A stretch of 64,000 bases of DNA, from positions 558,001 to 622,000 of the forward strand of contig NW_027102662.1 of assembly GCF_036373705.1 (NCBI RefSeq), given 5' to 3'. The position numbers and the translations under genes are program-made. Source of the stretch: Amia ocellicauda (taxonomy: Eukaryota; Chordata; Actinopteri; Amiiformes; Amiidae). The notes under the pieces are model-generated. The model saw only the letters and a list, made by a program, of their open reading frames with translations, was not told the DNA's origin and ran no database searches. Below are positions 43,919 to 53,530 of this stretch, piece by piece; within the stretch, counting starts at the first letter, position 1; each line of letters starts with the position of its first letter.

Positions 43919-44651
43919 TTAATAATGTACACACTGTTTCAGGGGTCGAAAATGTAGTTTGACATTAACTTTACCGAAGCGGAAGGGTACGTTGATATTC
44001 TGATCCGATTTTACTTCGATCGTGATGTTGTCAAAGTGGGTCTTTGAGACTGGTACGTAGTGTGGTTTGTCATAAGTAATTGTGACCATGTCATTGCTTT
44101 TACCTTTAATAAGTACATTTCTCAAAAGGGGGACATAACTATCCCCGACCCTCTGGTGGGTTATGATATCCGTATACACATAAAGAGTATAAAAGCCGCC
44201 CCACCACTTCTGAGAACCTGCTCTCTGTGTCAGAATAGAACCCTAATATACGCCCCAGTTGGCCGCTGGTTTGAATGCTAATACCTGGTTTTGACACCTT
44301 GTACACTCTGTTTTTAATAGGGTTGTAATATAGCTTGATGTTGGGGGTGCCTTCTGAGAACTGTTTATGAATCTCATCTAATATTTTATCCACATTGTCA
44401 TAATAACCTCCTTGTATCGTGAATGTCCATTGACTCTTTTTAACATCATCAAAAATGGCGAAGGTGGCATCCTTATCTTGTAAAACAGCCCAAGTGTAAG
44501 GATACTGTATTTCCGCCAACCCCACTTCCCACGACACCCTTAGATCTATAGATTTTCCAAATTGTACCGTGTAACTGGATATTTCATTTTTAGGGTATAT
44601 ATCGAGAGAGGCGTTACTGGGTAGAGTCACGTAGAAGCCTCCTGATTCCAT
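43919..44651 (-). pseudogene. Penton-like minor capsid protein, element 3
   Basis: By family this is the single jelly-roll vertex protein. I start at the Met of MESGGFYVTLPSNASLD, the usual Polinton penton start, which removes overlap with the integrase. The N-terminal frame reads through GQLGRILGF; the family pattern then continues in another frame as WGGFYTLYVYTDII and SYVPLLRNV to the end at 43919. The break lies near 44190-44230 and occurs in all four copies. No slippery heptamer is obvious. Confidence 0.85.
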
Positions 44652-44697
44652 CTTGAGAATCGAAAGTAATGCCCCCAACCCACCCGCGGGCATGTTG

Positions 44698-45789
44698 TTA
44701 TAAGGATTGAATATCGCAAACCTGTTGTTCCGGGACCCAACTATTGAACTTTTCAGGCCATCCAAGCCATTTCATCAACACATATTTTTTCCGGTTCTGG
44801 GTTTTTTCATCTAATATCTTTTCAACTCTGTATACACTGTCTTTACCCACAATAATTTTTTGTAACTTGGCTTCGTAAAACGTTCCTTCTATATCCTCCC
44901 CGTCATAGTCTTTTAACCGGTACACGGGGGGGTCTCTAGCCAACTGTTCGGTAACTGTAAAATATTCGTCAGAAAATGTTTGTTCATAACCTTTGGCAAA
45001 AGTACTCCTTAGCTTTGAAACGCGAACCACATCACCGATGTTGAACTTATAAGTAGTTTTTCCCTTCTTAATAAATGGTCCGTATAATTTTTTATAGACC
45101 TTAAAAGAATTACTTTGATCAACATCTATAGGCTTCATTTTAATACTGGTGTGATACCCTTGGTTGTAAGCATCGATAAAATCTTGAACTTTATCAAAAT
45201 ACTTGAACGTGTTGACCGCTGTAAAATATCTCCACATTTTGGTCTTCATGGTGCGTTTAAACATCTCCACTACCGATGCCTTAAGCTCATTACCGGTGGT
45301 GAAATGATGTATTTTGTGTCTCTTCAGTAGATTCTGAAATTCTCTGGTGAGAAACTCTTTTCCTTTATCAGTCTGCAGTTTTTTAGGACATCGACCCTGG
45401 GACAATATATCCTCAAAGGCCCTTGTCACCGCCCGACCTGTTTTATTATGTAGAATGCGAGCCCAGGCATATTTTGATAACACATCGATACACATCAACA
45501 TCAATTTGTGACCATTGTTATGTTTTGATAAATTTGACATATCGACTAGATCCATTTGCCATTGTGAGTCTATGTCAGTTGCATATACGCAGTTTCTTTT
45601 AAAGTTAATCCTGAGAGGTTTATGTAAGGTATAGGCGTCTTGTTCCCGTAACCATTCTGAAACAACCACATCATTAACCTTCACTCCGGCCTCAGCGAGT
45701 CCTCTTTGAAAACCCTTCTTACCCGCCAAACCCCCAATCTTGGCTGGGTTGTAGTATAGTTCCTGCATTTGGGGAGCTTGCCGAGTCAT
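44698..45789 (-). CDS. Retrovirus-type (rve) integrase with C-terminal chromodomain, element 3
   Basis: The only uninterrupted copy, 363 residues. By family it inserts the linear element and makes the 6-bp duplication. The catalytic core shows Asp80 (QWQMDLVD), Asp141 (LQTDKGKEF) and Glu175 (ASVVE), the last two separated by 33 residues. Just after Glu175 it reads MFKRTMKT where other copies read RFNRTIKT, so activity may be affected. The chromodomain spans about 319-357 (YRVEKIL, KWLGWPEKFNSWVP) and could read histone methylation to guide insertion. An in-frame GTG exists 18 bp upstream, but I use the ATG (MTRQAPQMQELYYNP). Confidence 0.93.
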   Translation of the reverse strand: MTRQAPQMQELYYNPAKIGGLAGKKGFQRGLAEAGVKVNDVVVSEWLREQDAYTLHKPLRINFKRNCVYATDIDSQWQMDLVDMSNLSKHNNGHKLMLMCIDVLSKYAWARILHNKTGRAVTRAFEDILSQGRCPKKLQTDKGKEFLTREFQNLLKRHKIHHFTTGNELKASVVEMFKRTMKTKMWRYFTAVNTFKYFDKVQDFIDAYNQGYHTSIKMKPIDVDQSNSFKVYKKLYGPFIKKGKTTYKFNIGDVVRVSKLRSTFAKGYEQTFSDEYFTVTEQLARDPPVYRLKDYDGEDIEGTFYEAKLQKIIVGKDSVYRVEKILDEKTQNRKKYVLMKWLGWPEKFNSWVPEQQVCDIQSL

Positions 45790-45961
45790 TCTGTCAAATA
45801 ACCACACAGACCCACACTATGCGCAAAGTTTTTATACAAGGTTTTTTATTCAACTTCAGGAGAGCAGATACCCCTTTTTAGACATTTGAGAAAAGTATAA
45901 CATACACAACAATTTTTTCTACGGTCCAGACAAAAAGAAATCAGATGATTGGTTACTTGAT

Positions 45962-46354
45962 CTATATCAACAAATATACCTGTTTCTTTATCTTGTAGGC
46001 ACACACCTCAGTTACATATGTAAATAAAACAACAATATGACCTATTTTAAAAGTAAACAGAGGTGTATTAAACATGCTCAGTAAAAGGTCATACAGATGT
46101 TGATGAAATGGCCTAATATCATTCTTGGCCCCCTTGAGCGCTTCATCCCAGTGTTCGTACCCCCCGGTCTTTGTTACAGCAGCCATTAACTTTTCCAGGT
46201 TTGAAAGTTGATCCTCATCGATGGTTAAATCTGTAGAGAAAAGGCTCGCGTTGGCTACTTTTCTGTCAAGCACATGGTGTAATAGCGCTCTCAGGTTAGC
46301 TGCAGAGTGTTGATGACAGAACCAGTTGCAGAAGCAGTCCAGAACATTCCCCAT
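45962..46354 (-). CDS. 130-residue accessory protein, element 3
   Basis: Predicted protein identical to that of element 2, including both BH-like segments, an unusual degree of conservation in an otherwise decaying element. Confidence 0.5.
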   Translation of the reverse strand: MGNVLDCFCNWFCHQHSAANLRALLHHVLDRKVANASLFSTDLTIDEDQLSNLEKLMAAVTKTGGYEHWDEALKGAKNDIRPFHQHLYDLLLSMFNTPLFTFKIGHIVVLFTYVTEVCAYKIKKQVYLLI

Positions 46355-46366
46355 GTTCAAAGTCCC

Positions 46367-47215
46367 TTAGTTCAGGTCAGAGTCTGAATCAGTGGCGTAG
46401 ATGTCGAATTCTTCGTCGCTGCCCCCAGCTTTAACTTCTTTACGGAAGAAATAAGCTTTTAGCTTGCCAGCGGTTTTTCTACTCGGCTCATCCAGGTCAT
46501 TGAGCAGCTGCCCAAGTTTCTCTATTATAAACGGCTCCTTTTTCAGCTCCAGCAAAATCTCATCTATGATTTTCTGGACTTGTCCCGCAGTGACATGTAT
46601 GTGGGAGTAAGACAGCGCCTTGATTAGTGCCGGTTTCAGCCACGGTTTGTTCAGTCTTCTGTAAAACACGTTGAAATAGAACAGGAAATAGTAACGGTCT
46701 GGTTCAAACAAACAACTGTGTCTCAACTGACTGGGGTGATTCACTTCACACCCCCGACAGACTTCTTTCAGAGCTTGGTCGATGAGAGCACTCAGAATAT
46801 ACACCAGGGTGCTTTTAACCACTCTGCTTACTTGGTCACATACCCCGGGCATAAATCCTGCATCTTCATCACGCCCCCGGGACAGTCCGATGCTCATTGG
46901 GTCGCCTGGTGGTTTGTGGGGTGTTTCTCCATCCATTGGACTGACCCCCTGCTGAGACGCACAGACGGTAGACAATTCGGCAAAATCGAGGCCCTCCATG
47001 AGCTCCAGAGGCTGGGGATCCCCGAGACTCATTTGGACATCCATCGCACCGCATGTTGTTTCGTCCTGAGGGACCGGGGTCTGAGGTCTTGGAGAGTAAC
47101 CGCAGTCAAAGGGTTCCAGAGTGTATACAAAATCTGGGGAATAGAACCAGGGGTGATCCCGGGTTTGAAAAGGCCTGTAGAGCCTGTCGACGTCCGCAGC
47201 TTTCAGGTAAGACAT
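46367..47215 (-). CDS. 282-residue acidic Cys/His-motif protein, element 3
   Basis: Intact; same length and motif positions. With elements 1 and 2 it makes three of three complete copies open, in contrast to polymerase, penton and integrase. Confidence 0.7.
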   Translation of the reverse strand: MSYLKAADVDRLYRPFQTRDHPWFYSPDFVYTLEPFDCGYSPRPQTPVPQDETTCGAMDVQMSLGDPQPLELMEGLDFAELSTVCASQQGVSPMDGETPHKPPGDPMSIGLSRGRDEDAGFMPGVCDQVSRVVKSTLVYILSALIDQALKEVCRGCEVNHPSQLRHSCLFEPDRYYFLFYFNVFYRRLNKPWLKPALIKALSYSHIHVTAGQVQKIIDEILLELKKEPFIIEKLGQLLNDLDEPSRKTAGKLKAYFFRKEVKAGGSDEEFDIYATDSDSDLN

Positions 47216-47293
47216 TCTCTTTAATTTTCAACCATGATTGAATTGTTGCGCCTTTTATCCTATCTCTTCACTACGTCACGACACACCGCCCTC

Positions 47294-48004
47294 TTAGAAG
47301 AGAGTAGCCCCTGAGCCGTCAGACCCCCCTCCAAAACCCCACACGTCGTCTGTTTTATCATCGTCGTCGTCATTCAAGGGGGATATATAATCCATAATCC
47401 AGCATTTTCTCCTTCTAACCAAATCCAGTTGCGAACATTTGGTCAAGATGTCAAAACCATCATTTATACAGTTTATGACCTCTTTCAAGAACGGCCAGTC
47501 CACGGCGTCAAACATAATTTCAGTAACCTGTTTTTCTGGATCCTCCACACCCCCTTCAATAGGGTTTGTAATCAGGGTACTGCTAAACAAAACCTTACGA
47601 TCTGTAGTTAGAGATAGACTCTTCACCACTCTACCGTAGTTCTGCAAGCTTTCCCATTCACACCTTTCAAAACCCTGAGTCGGAGACTCCATTTCGCATT
47701 CTCTTGGACCCTCTTGCAAGCCTTCTAGAGTCTTATCCACAAGCCCCAGATCTCTCCAGGCCATCACCTTCAACCAGTCCTCATAAGAGTATTCAATTAC
47801 CGTCTCAAAAGGTTCCAACGTACCCTCCTTCTCTCCCAAAGCAAAAAGCTCCACTCCAACATAGCTGGGATACCTTTTAAAGCGGTAACCCCGTCGAGCC
47901 CCCCAGAACAACACCCAGGAGCGTTCAATCTTCAAAATGGTGAGTACAGGAACCCTTGCCCGGGATTGTTTCTTGCGGGGTTTCATGTTGATGTCGCTGG
48001 ACAT
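47294..48004 (-). CDS. 236-residue right-end accessory protein, element 3
   Basis: Intact 236-residue copy with about ten substitutions relative to element 2 and no indel. The two complete copies both stay open. Confidence 0.65.
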   Translation of the reverse strand: MSSDINMKPRKKQSRARVPVLTILKIERSWVLFWGARRGYRFKRYPSYVGVELFALGEKEGTLEPFETVIEYSYEDWLKVMAWRDLGLVDKTLEGLQEGPRECEMESPTQGFERCEWESLQNYGRVVKSLSLTTDRKVLFSSTLITNPIEGGVEDPEKQVTEIMFDAVDWPFLKEVINCINDGFDILTKCSQLDLVRRRKCWIMDYISPLNDDDDDKTDDVWGFGGGSDGSGATLF

Positions 48005-48122
48005 GTTGAAGAAGCGGGATGTTTCTGATGCTGAGAATTAAAGAGGTATTGCCTAAAAGCAGCGCGGGTTCTTAAATAGAGAGGAGAGTTTCGGGGCGTT
48101 GCCTTCAGAGGGGTGGGGGTAT

Positions 48123-48306
48123 TTATGGGTGGCCTTGATGTTCAGGGTTTTATGGGTGTACACTTTCTGACGGATATGACGTAGGAATAATTAAGGAAAT
48201 AACTCTACCTAAAATCACGCCCCCCAATTATGACGTAGGAATATTAATAAGCTTAGGGCATACGTCATAACAAATAGGCCGCGCCCAAAAAACCCTACTA
48301 TCTACT
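48123..48306 (-). repeat. Right TIR of element 3
   Basis: 184 bp; one A is missing from an A-run relative to the left TIR. All three TGACGTAG-type motifs are intact. Confidence 0.95.
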
Positions 48307-48312
48307 CTTATG
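48307..48312. repeat. Target-site duplication, right of element 3
   Basis: CTTATG followed by TAGTTGAAGG, matching the left duplication at 31992. Confidence 0.95.
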
Positions 48313-48601
48313 TAGTTGAAGGCGCAGTATAGCTCTCATAGTCTGGTGGTGACGGAAGACCACCAGCCGTTTGAACAAGCCATTCAGCATCACCTTGTTG
48401 GGTTAAGTGCAGGCACTGTCAGAGCGCAGGGCGTCCTGCCTTTGAAAGAGTTTCCGAAGTGTCCTGATGTGCCCTTTAGCAATGCAAAATAGGTCAGTGA
48501 AAATAGAAACCTTTATCTCACAGGCTGGCCCACGGGAAACGCCTGTGCGCGTTTTATCAGCCTGCTTCGATGGGAGGCATTCGAAACGCCAGGACGGGTC
48601 G

Positions 48602-48674
48602 TTTTCCGTAGTGTAGTGGCTATCACGTTTGCCTCACACGCGAAAGGTCCCCGGTTTGAAACCGGGCGGAAACA
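48602..48674 (+). pseudogene. tRNA-Val (CAC) pseudogene
   Basis: The first base of the acceptor stem is T instead of G. The T-loop/B-box reads GGTTTGAAACC instead of GGTTCGAAACC, losing the invariant C56. Pol III transcription and folding are both likely impaired. Confidence 0.8.
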
Positions 48675-49135
48675 ACCCGCGGTGCACGCGTGCCAGTGCC
48701 ATGTTACCCGTCGCCATCTCTCTGCCCCAAGGCCGGCCGTCGTTTTCTCTTCCTCGGAGTGGCAAGAAATCCTGACCTTGAGAATAAACGATCGCAGAAG
48801 GGTAGCTTTGCGAGGCGCTGGAACTCACACTTTTAAAATCGATACATGTTGTAGCTGTTACAATACGACCGTAGCAGGATCAGCGACATTGCTGTTACTC
48901 TTATGTAGTCGAAGGCGCAGTATAGCTCTGATAGTCTGGTGGTGACGGAGGACCTCCAGCCGTTTGAACAAGCCATTCAGCATCACCTTGTTGGGCTAAG
49001 TGCAGGCACTGTCAGAGCGCAGGGCGACCTGCCTTTGATAGAGTTTCCTAAGTGTCCCGAAATTGGTGCACTCAGAGCGTCCGTCCGTCGACAGGTTGAA
49101 ATTGTAAACGCTGGTGTAGCCACTTTTAATTGAAA

Positions 49136-49216
49136 TATGATGATGATGATGATGATGTTGTTGTTCTTGTTCTTGTTGTTGTTGTTGTTCTTGTTTTTCT
49201 TGTTGTCGTCGTGGTC
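49136..49216 (+). repeat. GAT/TTG-rich microsatellite in spacer 3
   Basis: Same triplet pattern, located before the AAC tRNA unit. Confidence 0.85.
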
Positions 49217-49579
49217 GCCGTCATTATTATTGTTAAAGTAAAGCAGTAGTTAGATTTGTTGCTACCGTAAGGTGTAGAAGGCACAATAGCTCTGATAGTC
49301 TGGTGGTGAAGGAAGACCACCAGACGTTTGAACAAGCCATTCAGCATCACCTTGTTGGGTTAAGTGCAGGCACTGTCAGAGCGCAGGGCGTCCTGCCTTT
49401 AAAAGAGTTTCCGAAGTGTCCTGATGTGCCCTTTAGCAATGCCAAACAGGTCAGTGAAAATGGCATCCTTTCGCCGCACTTCAGACGCCATCTCACAGCC
49501 TAGCCGACCTGAAACACCTGAGCCCGTTTTACCAGCAGGCTTTAACGGTAACCATTTGAAGCAAGAGGCAGCGGTGTCA

Positions 49580-49652
49580 GTTTCCGTAGTGTAGCGGTTA
49601 TCACGTTCGCCTAACGCGCGAAAGGTCCCCGGTTCGAAACCGGGCGGAAACA
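49580..49652 (+). tRNA. tRNA-Val (AAC)
   Basis: 73 nt. All four stems pair well, loop CTAACGC gives AAC, and the B-box is intact. It is the best-preserved AAC copy here. Confidence 0.93.
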
Positions 49653-49815
49653 GCCTACTGTGGGCTGGCCCTTTTCGTCATTCTTGCCCTCGTGGTTCCC
49701 CGGAGGCGGTGGGTGTCTTTTCTTCATTGGAGTGCCCGCAATCGATGCACTCAGAGCGTCCGTCCGTCGACAGGTTGAAATTGTAAACGCTGGTGTAGGC
49801 ACTTTTAATTAAAAT

Positions 49816-49860
49816 CTGATGATGATGATGATGATGATGTTGTTGTTGTTGTTCTTGTTG
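49816..49860 (+). repeat. Short GAT/TTG microsatellite near element 4 junction
   Basis: GAT run then TTG run, about 75 bp before the truncated left edge of element 4. Confidence 0.8.
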
Positions 49861-50508
49861 TCATCGTGGTCGCCGTCATTATTATTGTTAAAGTAAAGCA
49901 GTAGTTAGATTTGTTGCTACCGTAAGGTGTAGAAGACAACAGTTGGTATGGCGTGTGATATCAAAACATTCAGAATACTTTTAACCTATATAATTTATAA
50001 GCTTTGTAAAATAAACCCAAATATATCTTTTGCGGGGATAAACGCTGTTCTGAGTAGTTTGTGACTTGTTTAATACCAAACAAAGCATCGCTATAAAAAA
50101 TAAAAAAAAATCACTGTAAAAGCGCTAGTTATTTTTGATCTTTATAGTTATTTTCTAGGCTCAGGTTGTTTTTTAGTGCTTATAAAGGCCTGAAATATTC
50201 TTAGTGGTTGTTGACTATAGGTCTTGATGTTTAAAAATGTTTTTTTGAGAGACCAAAAGGTTCTAATAAAAGTTTAGAGTAGAGAGGAGAGAGATCGTCT
50301 CCATCTTGGTTTCTATTTGAAATTTGATGCAGTGTCATTTTATTGGTTGGTTTTGATATGTTAATTGGTAACAGGGCGGCACAAAGGCCAGACCAGAACA
50401 ATGCCTTACAAGCAGATCCGGCATGTGGCCATCAGTATAAGTATGAGGGTCTGGTCTTCAGCTCGACAGACTCATACTGACCTTTCGATTTAAGACTAAA
50501 GATCAACA

Positions 50509-52549
50509 ATGTCCGGAAACAACATCAGCGATTCGATTTAAACGAGTTTTTAGGCAAGTCTTCAGATTCTTTTCATTGACTCAGAGCGTGTTGTGTGCAT
50601 GTATTGTAAATAAGGCTATAACATCTGTTTTAAGTTCTGTAAAATAATTTTTCAGCCAGTCAACAAGAGTTAATTCCCAACGCTGAGGAGATCATCTGGA
50701 ACAACGACGGTAAGATTTTTGTGTTTGCGCTCATGGGTTCTTATGCATGGGTGTGTGTGGTTTGAAGCGGCTCATTAGAGTTATGAAAACGTTTTAATAT
50801 ATATTAATGCCGGTCTCTTTAATTACACAGAAACTATCGAAAGGCCTGTGATTAATGTCTCCGAGGATCGACCAAGAGAAGTGGTTGTCCCTAGACAGGC
50901 TGTCTGCCGACCGGGTAAGAACTAAACCCCTGTTTGTTTGTATAACGTTTCTGTAAGATGTTTGAGTCCAGTTTTGTTAATTTAAAAAAATTATCCTGTC
51001 TAACAGTATTAAGAAACGTGGTTCGAGACAACGAAAGGCCTTCCACATCGAGGGCTTGTTTCGTTTTACCTTCGAGAACCGTAACCTTTCAAGAATCTGA
51101 AAGGCCGTCAGCCCCGGTATCTGATAGCTGTGAGTATATATCTGCAGCCTGTAAGAGGTTAAAGCTTTTTATAAAGCGGTGTGGTTAAAGGTTAAACATG
51201 TCTCTTACCTTCACAGCGGTGCAAAAAGCTAAACCAGCCGAAAAACATAAGAAACGATTATTCTGTGGAGGTAAGTAAGATCTTTCAAACTTTAATGTTT
51301 TTAAAAGGGCTTTGTTTGCCCGTTGAGGGCTAATATTTAAGCGATGGGTGACCGTTTCCTGTAGGGCGGGGGGTTCTGGGAAAGATCTTTAGAAGTCCGG
51401 ACAGGTCTATGCTTGTTTCTGGGGAACGTGTTTAGAAATGACCGATTGCCGTACCGTCTGGTTAGGAAGTAAAGCCGTCCGAAAGGGTTTAGTAAGTTGT
51501 TTGGCTTATCTCCCGCTATTATACTTCTGTTTTAAAGTGGTTGTAGGAAAAGGCTTGAAGGTGTTCATTGTATTTAATATTTAAACAGATCGTGAAAACG
51601 TTTGTGAAACAGGAAGTCCCGGGATCAGGAAGCGTTTACACTTGGAAGGTTCGTTTAAAAATGAAATGTTGTTGTGTGTGTGTGTGTTTTATTAACAATA
51701 TTACAGTTTTTAAAGAAACATTTAAGAAACAGTTTATTTACAGCGGCTTCTCTGTTTTAAATTTATTATCAAGTCCTAATAAATATATTGTCTGTAAATA
51801 ATAAGGCGTTGTAGTGAATGTCTAAGGCTATTTTCAAAGGTCTAAAAAAGCTAAAGGTTTTGAATGTCCTGGACATGTTGTTTTAAGTTTGATTTCTGTC
51901 GCCGTTTAAAGATGTAAATGTAATGTATATTTTTATTCTTCCCAAGACTCTTGGGATAGTCATTCTGTGAATGAGCTATTGAGGACAATTACCCCGTCTA
52001 AGTGGGATCAAACATCTTTCCCGGTGAGATCACCGAGAGGATCCCCCACGGTGGTCTTGGAGACCCCCCAACATCTACTCAGGCCACAGCCTTCTGGGGG
52101 TAATTCAACACCCCAGATTCAGCCCGCCGCATTGTCGGGCGGAACAAATACAGGCATCCAACAACCTCAGGGGTCGCCGTCAGTCAGGGCTGACACACCA
52201 CCCAACGACGGCCTAGTTTCAACATCGTCCCCCCAGACCCGTTTCTAGGCTACCGAAACGCGGAACAGTAACCCCGCGCTTGGCCAGGGTGTCACCGCAA
52301 AGGCCTTCTTGGTCTCCGTCCATGAGTATACACTCGCTCCTTGCCTCCTTCGACCGAGATTTACCGGAGCGACCATCCTTTGAAGCTGAGCCAGGCCACC
52401 AGCCCCCGGAGCTACTTCCTGAAGGTCGGCATGAGTTGCTACATACTTTGTTAGAAAATCAAAGACTTGTGTTACTGGGGCAAAACCTGGTGATAGAGAG
52501 CCAAAACACCCTTATTAATACCCTTACTAACGAATTGTACCGTATTTAA
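50509..52549 (+). pseudogene. Seven-exon spliced left-end gene, element 4 copy
   Basis: Same splice sites. Exon 1 shares the 1-nt deletion of element 2. Exon 7 has a TAG at about 52246 and a 1-nt insertion soon after, which moves the remaining C-terminal region into another frame. Confidence 0.58.
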
Positions 52550-52732
52550 TGTTTTAATAGACACAAAACGCCTTACTATTGTGGGTTGTTGGAAAAATAA
52601 AAAATAAATTAAAAAATGTCCTGACTTGGTAAAAGAACTCACAAACTAAAGGATTATGAACAAGCTAGGGCCCCAAAAAGACCTTCCCGAGAGAACATCC
52701 CCGGCCCTGTTGTGAACTCCTCTGATGTCCCA

Positions 52733-53530
52733 ATGAACCTGGAACTATTACAAATGATAAATGATTTAAATAACCCCCAATTACCACCGATAGAATGTGA
52801 ATTAACAGACTTACCGGTGAACCCTGACCTGTTACAGATGGTCAATGATCTAAATAACCACCTCCCACCGGTAGCGCTTATAGAGGTTCACCCCCTAGTT
52901 CACCCCGATTTGTTTGAAATGGTGGAGGCTTTGGAGGAGCTACCCCGACCAAATTCTGCCCCTATTATAAATGATTTGAGACAATTAGAACACAGGATGG
53001 CGGCATAAGCAGCCATCACTATAGAGGAGGGTCTTGACATTAACCGGTTGGATATCTTTGAAGGACTTTTACAGGCTTTAAATGAGCCTCCTCAAAAAGG
53101 GGGTTTTGTAGATGTCAGCAGTGGGGGTGTTCGGAATGTGGAGGGTTCTGAGACTGATAAGGCTGTGGAGGACATGCTCTGTGAGAATGTAGGGGGTGAA
53201 GGCTTTGTTCAAAATGATGATGTGTCCAAGAGTACCAGTGATCCCGTGATTATAGATAGACCGGCCTATAACAATTTTGAAATGATTCAGCGTTTTACTT
53301 TTGCAGAACTTTTAAATTGTGACAATTATGCAGAAATATTTGTCAACATACACGAGGCCTTGCAGAAAATGCTTGAACAGGTTGCTGAAAGGGTCAGACC
53401 TCGAGATGTTGTACAGTTAGAACTCAGAGGGGATGCTTTGTTTAGCAACCTATCTGCAATGCTGAGTGGAGATAATTTAGATGTCTGGCTAAAATCGAAG
53501 CGTTATTGCAAAGTATTGCAGCCATCTTAG
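52733..53530 (+). pseudogene. PolB N-terminal region ORF, element 4 copy
   Basis: Interrupted by a TAA at 53006-53008 (GAA to TAA), then open to 53530. The RGDALF variant is shared with element 2. Confidence 0.63.

Larger units (their letters stand above)
31998..48306. mobile_element. Polinton/Maverick element 3, complete ends
   Basis: A 16.3-kb element with TIRs of 185 and 184 bp and CTTATG duplications at the same point of the host repeat as element 2. It is the only copy with an uninterrupted integrase ORF and an unshifted pX-like basic protein. The polymerase has a private frameshift, the 111-residue gene has an internal deletion, the ATPase P-loop is mutated, and the hexon has lost its stop. 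Confidence 0.97.
48307..49935. repeat. Host tRNA-Val repeat spacer 3
   Basis: Two host units with a damaged tRNA-Val (CAC) and an intact tRNA-Val (AAC), two microsatellites and one unoccupied target site at 48900-48905. It ends abruptly in truncated element 4 at about 49935. No protein-coding gene is supported. Confidence 0.85.
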
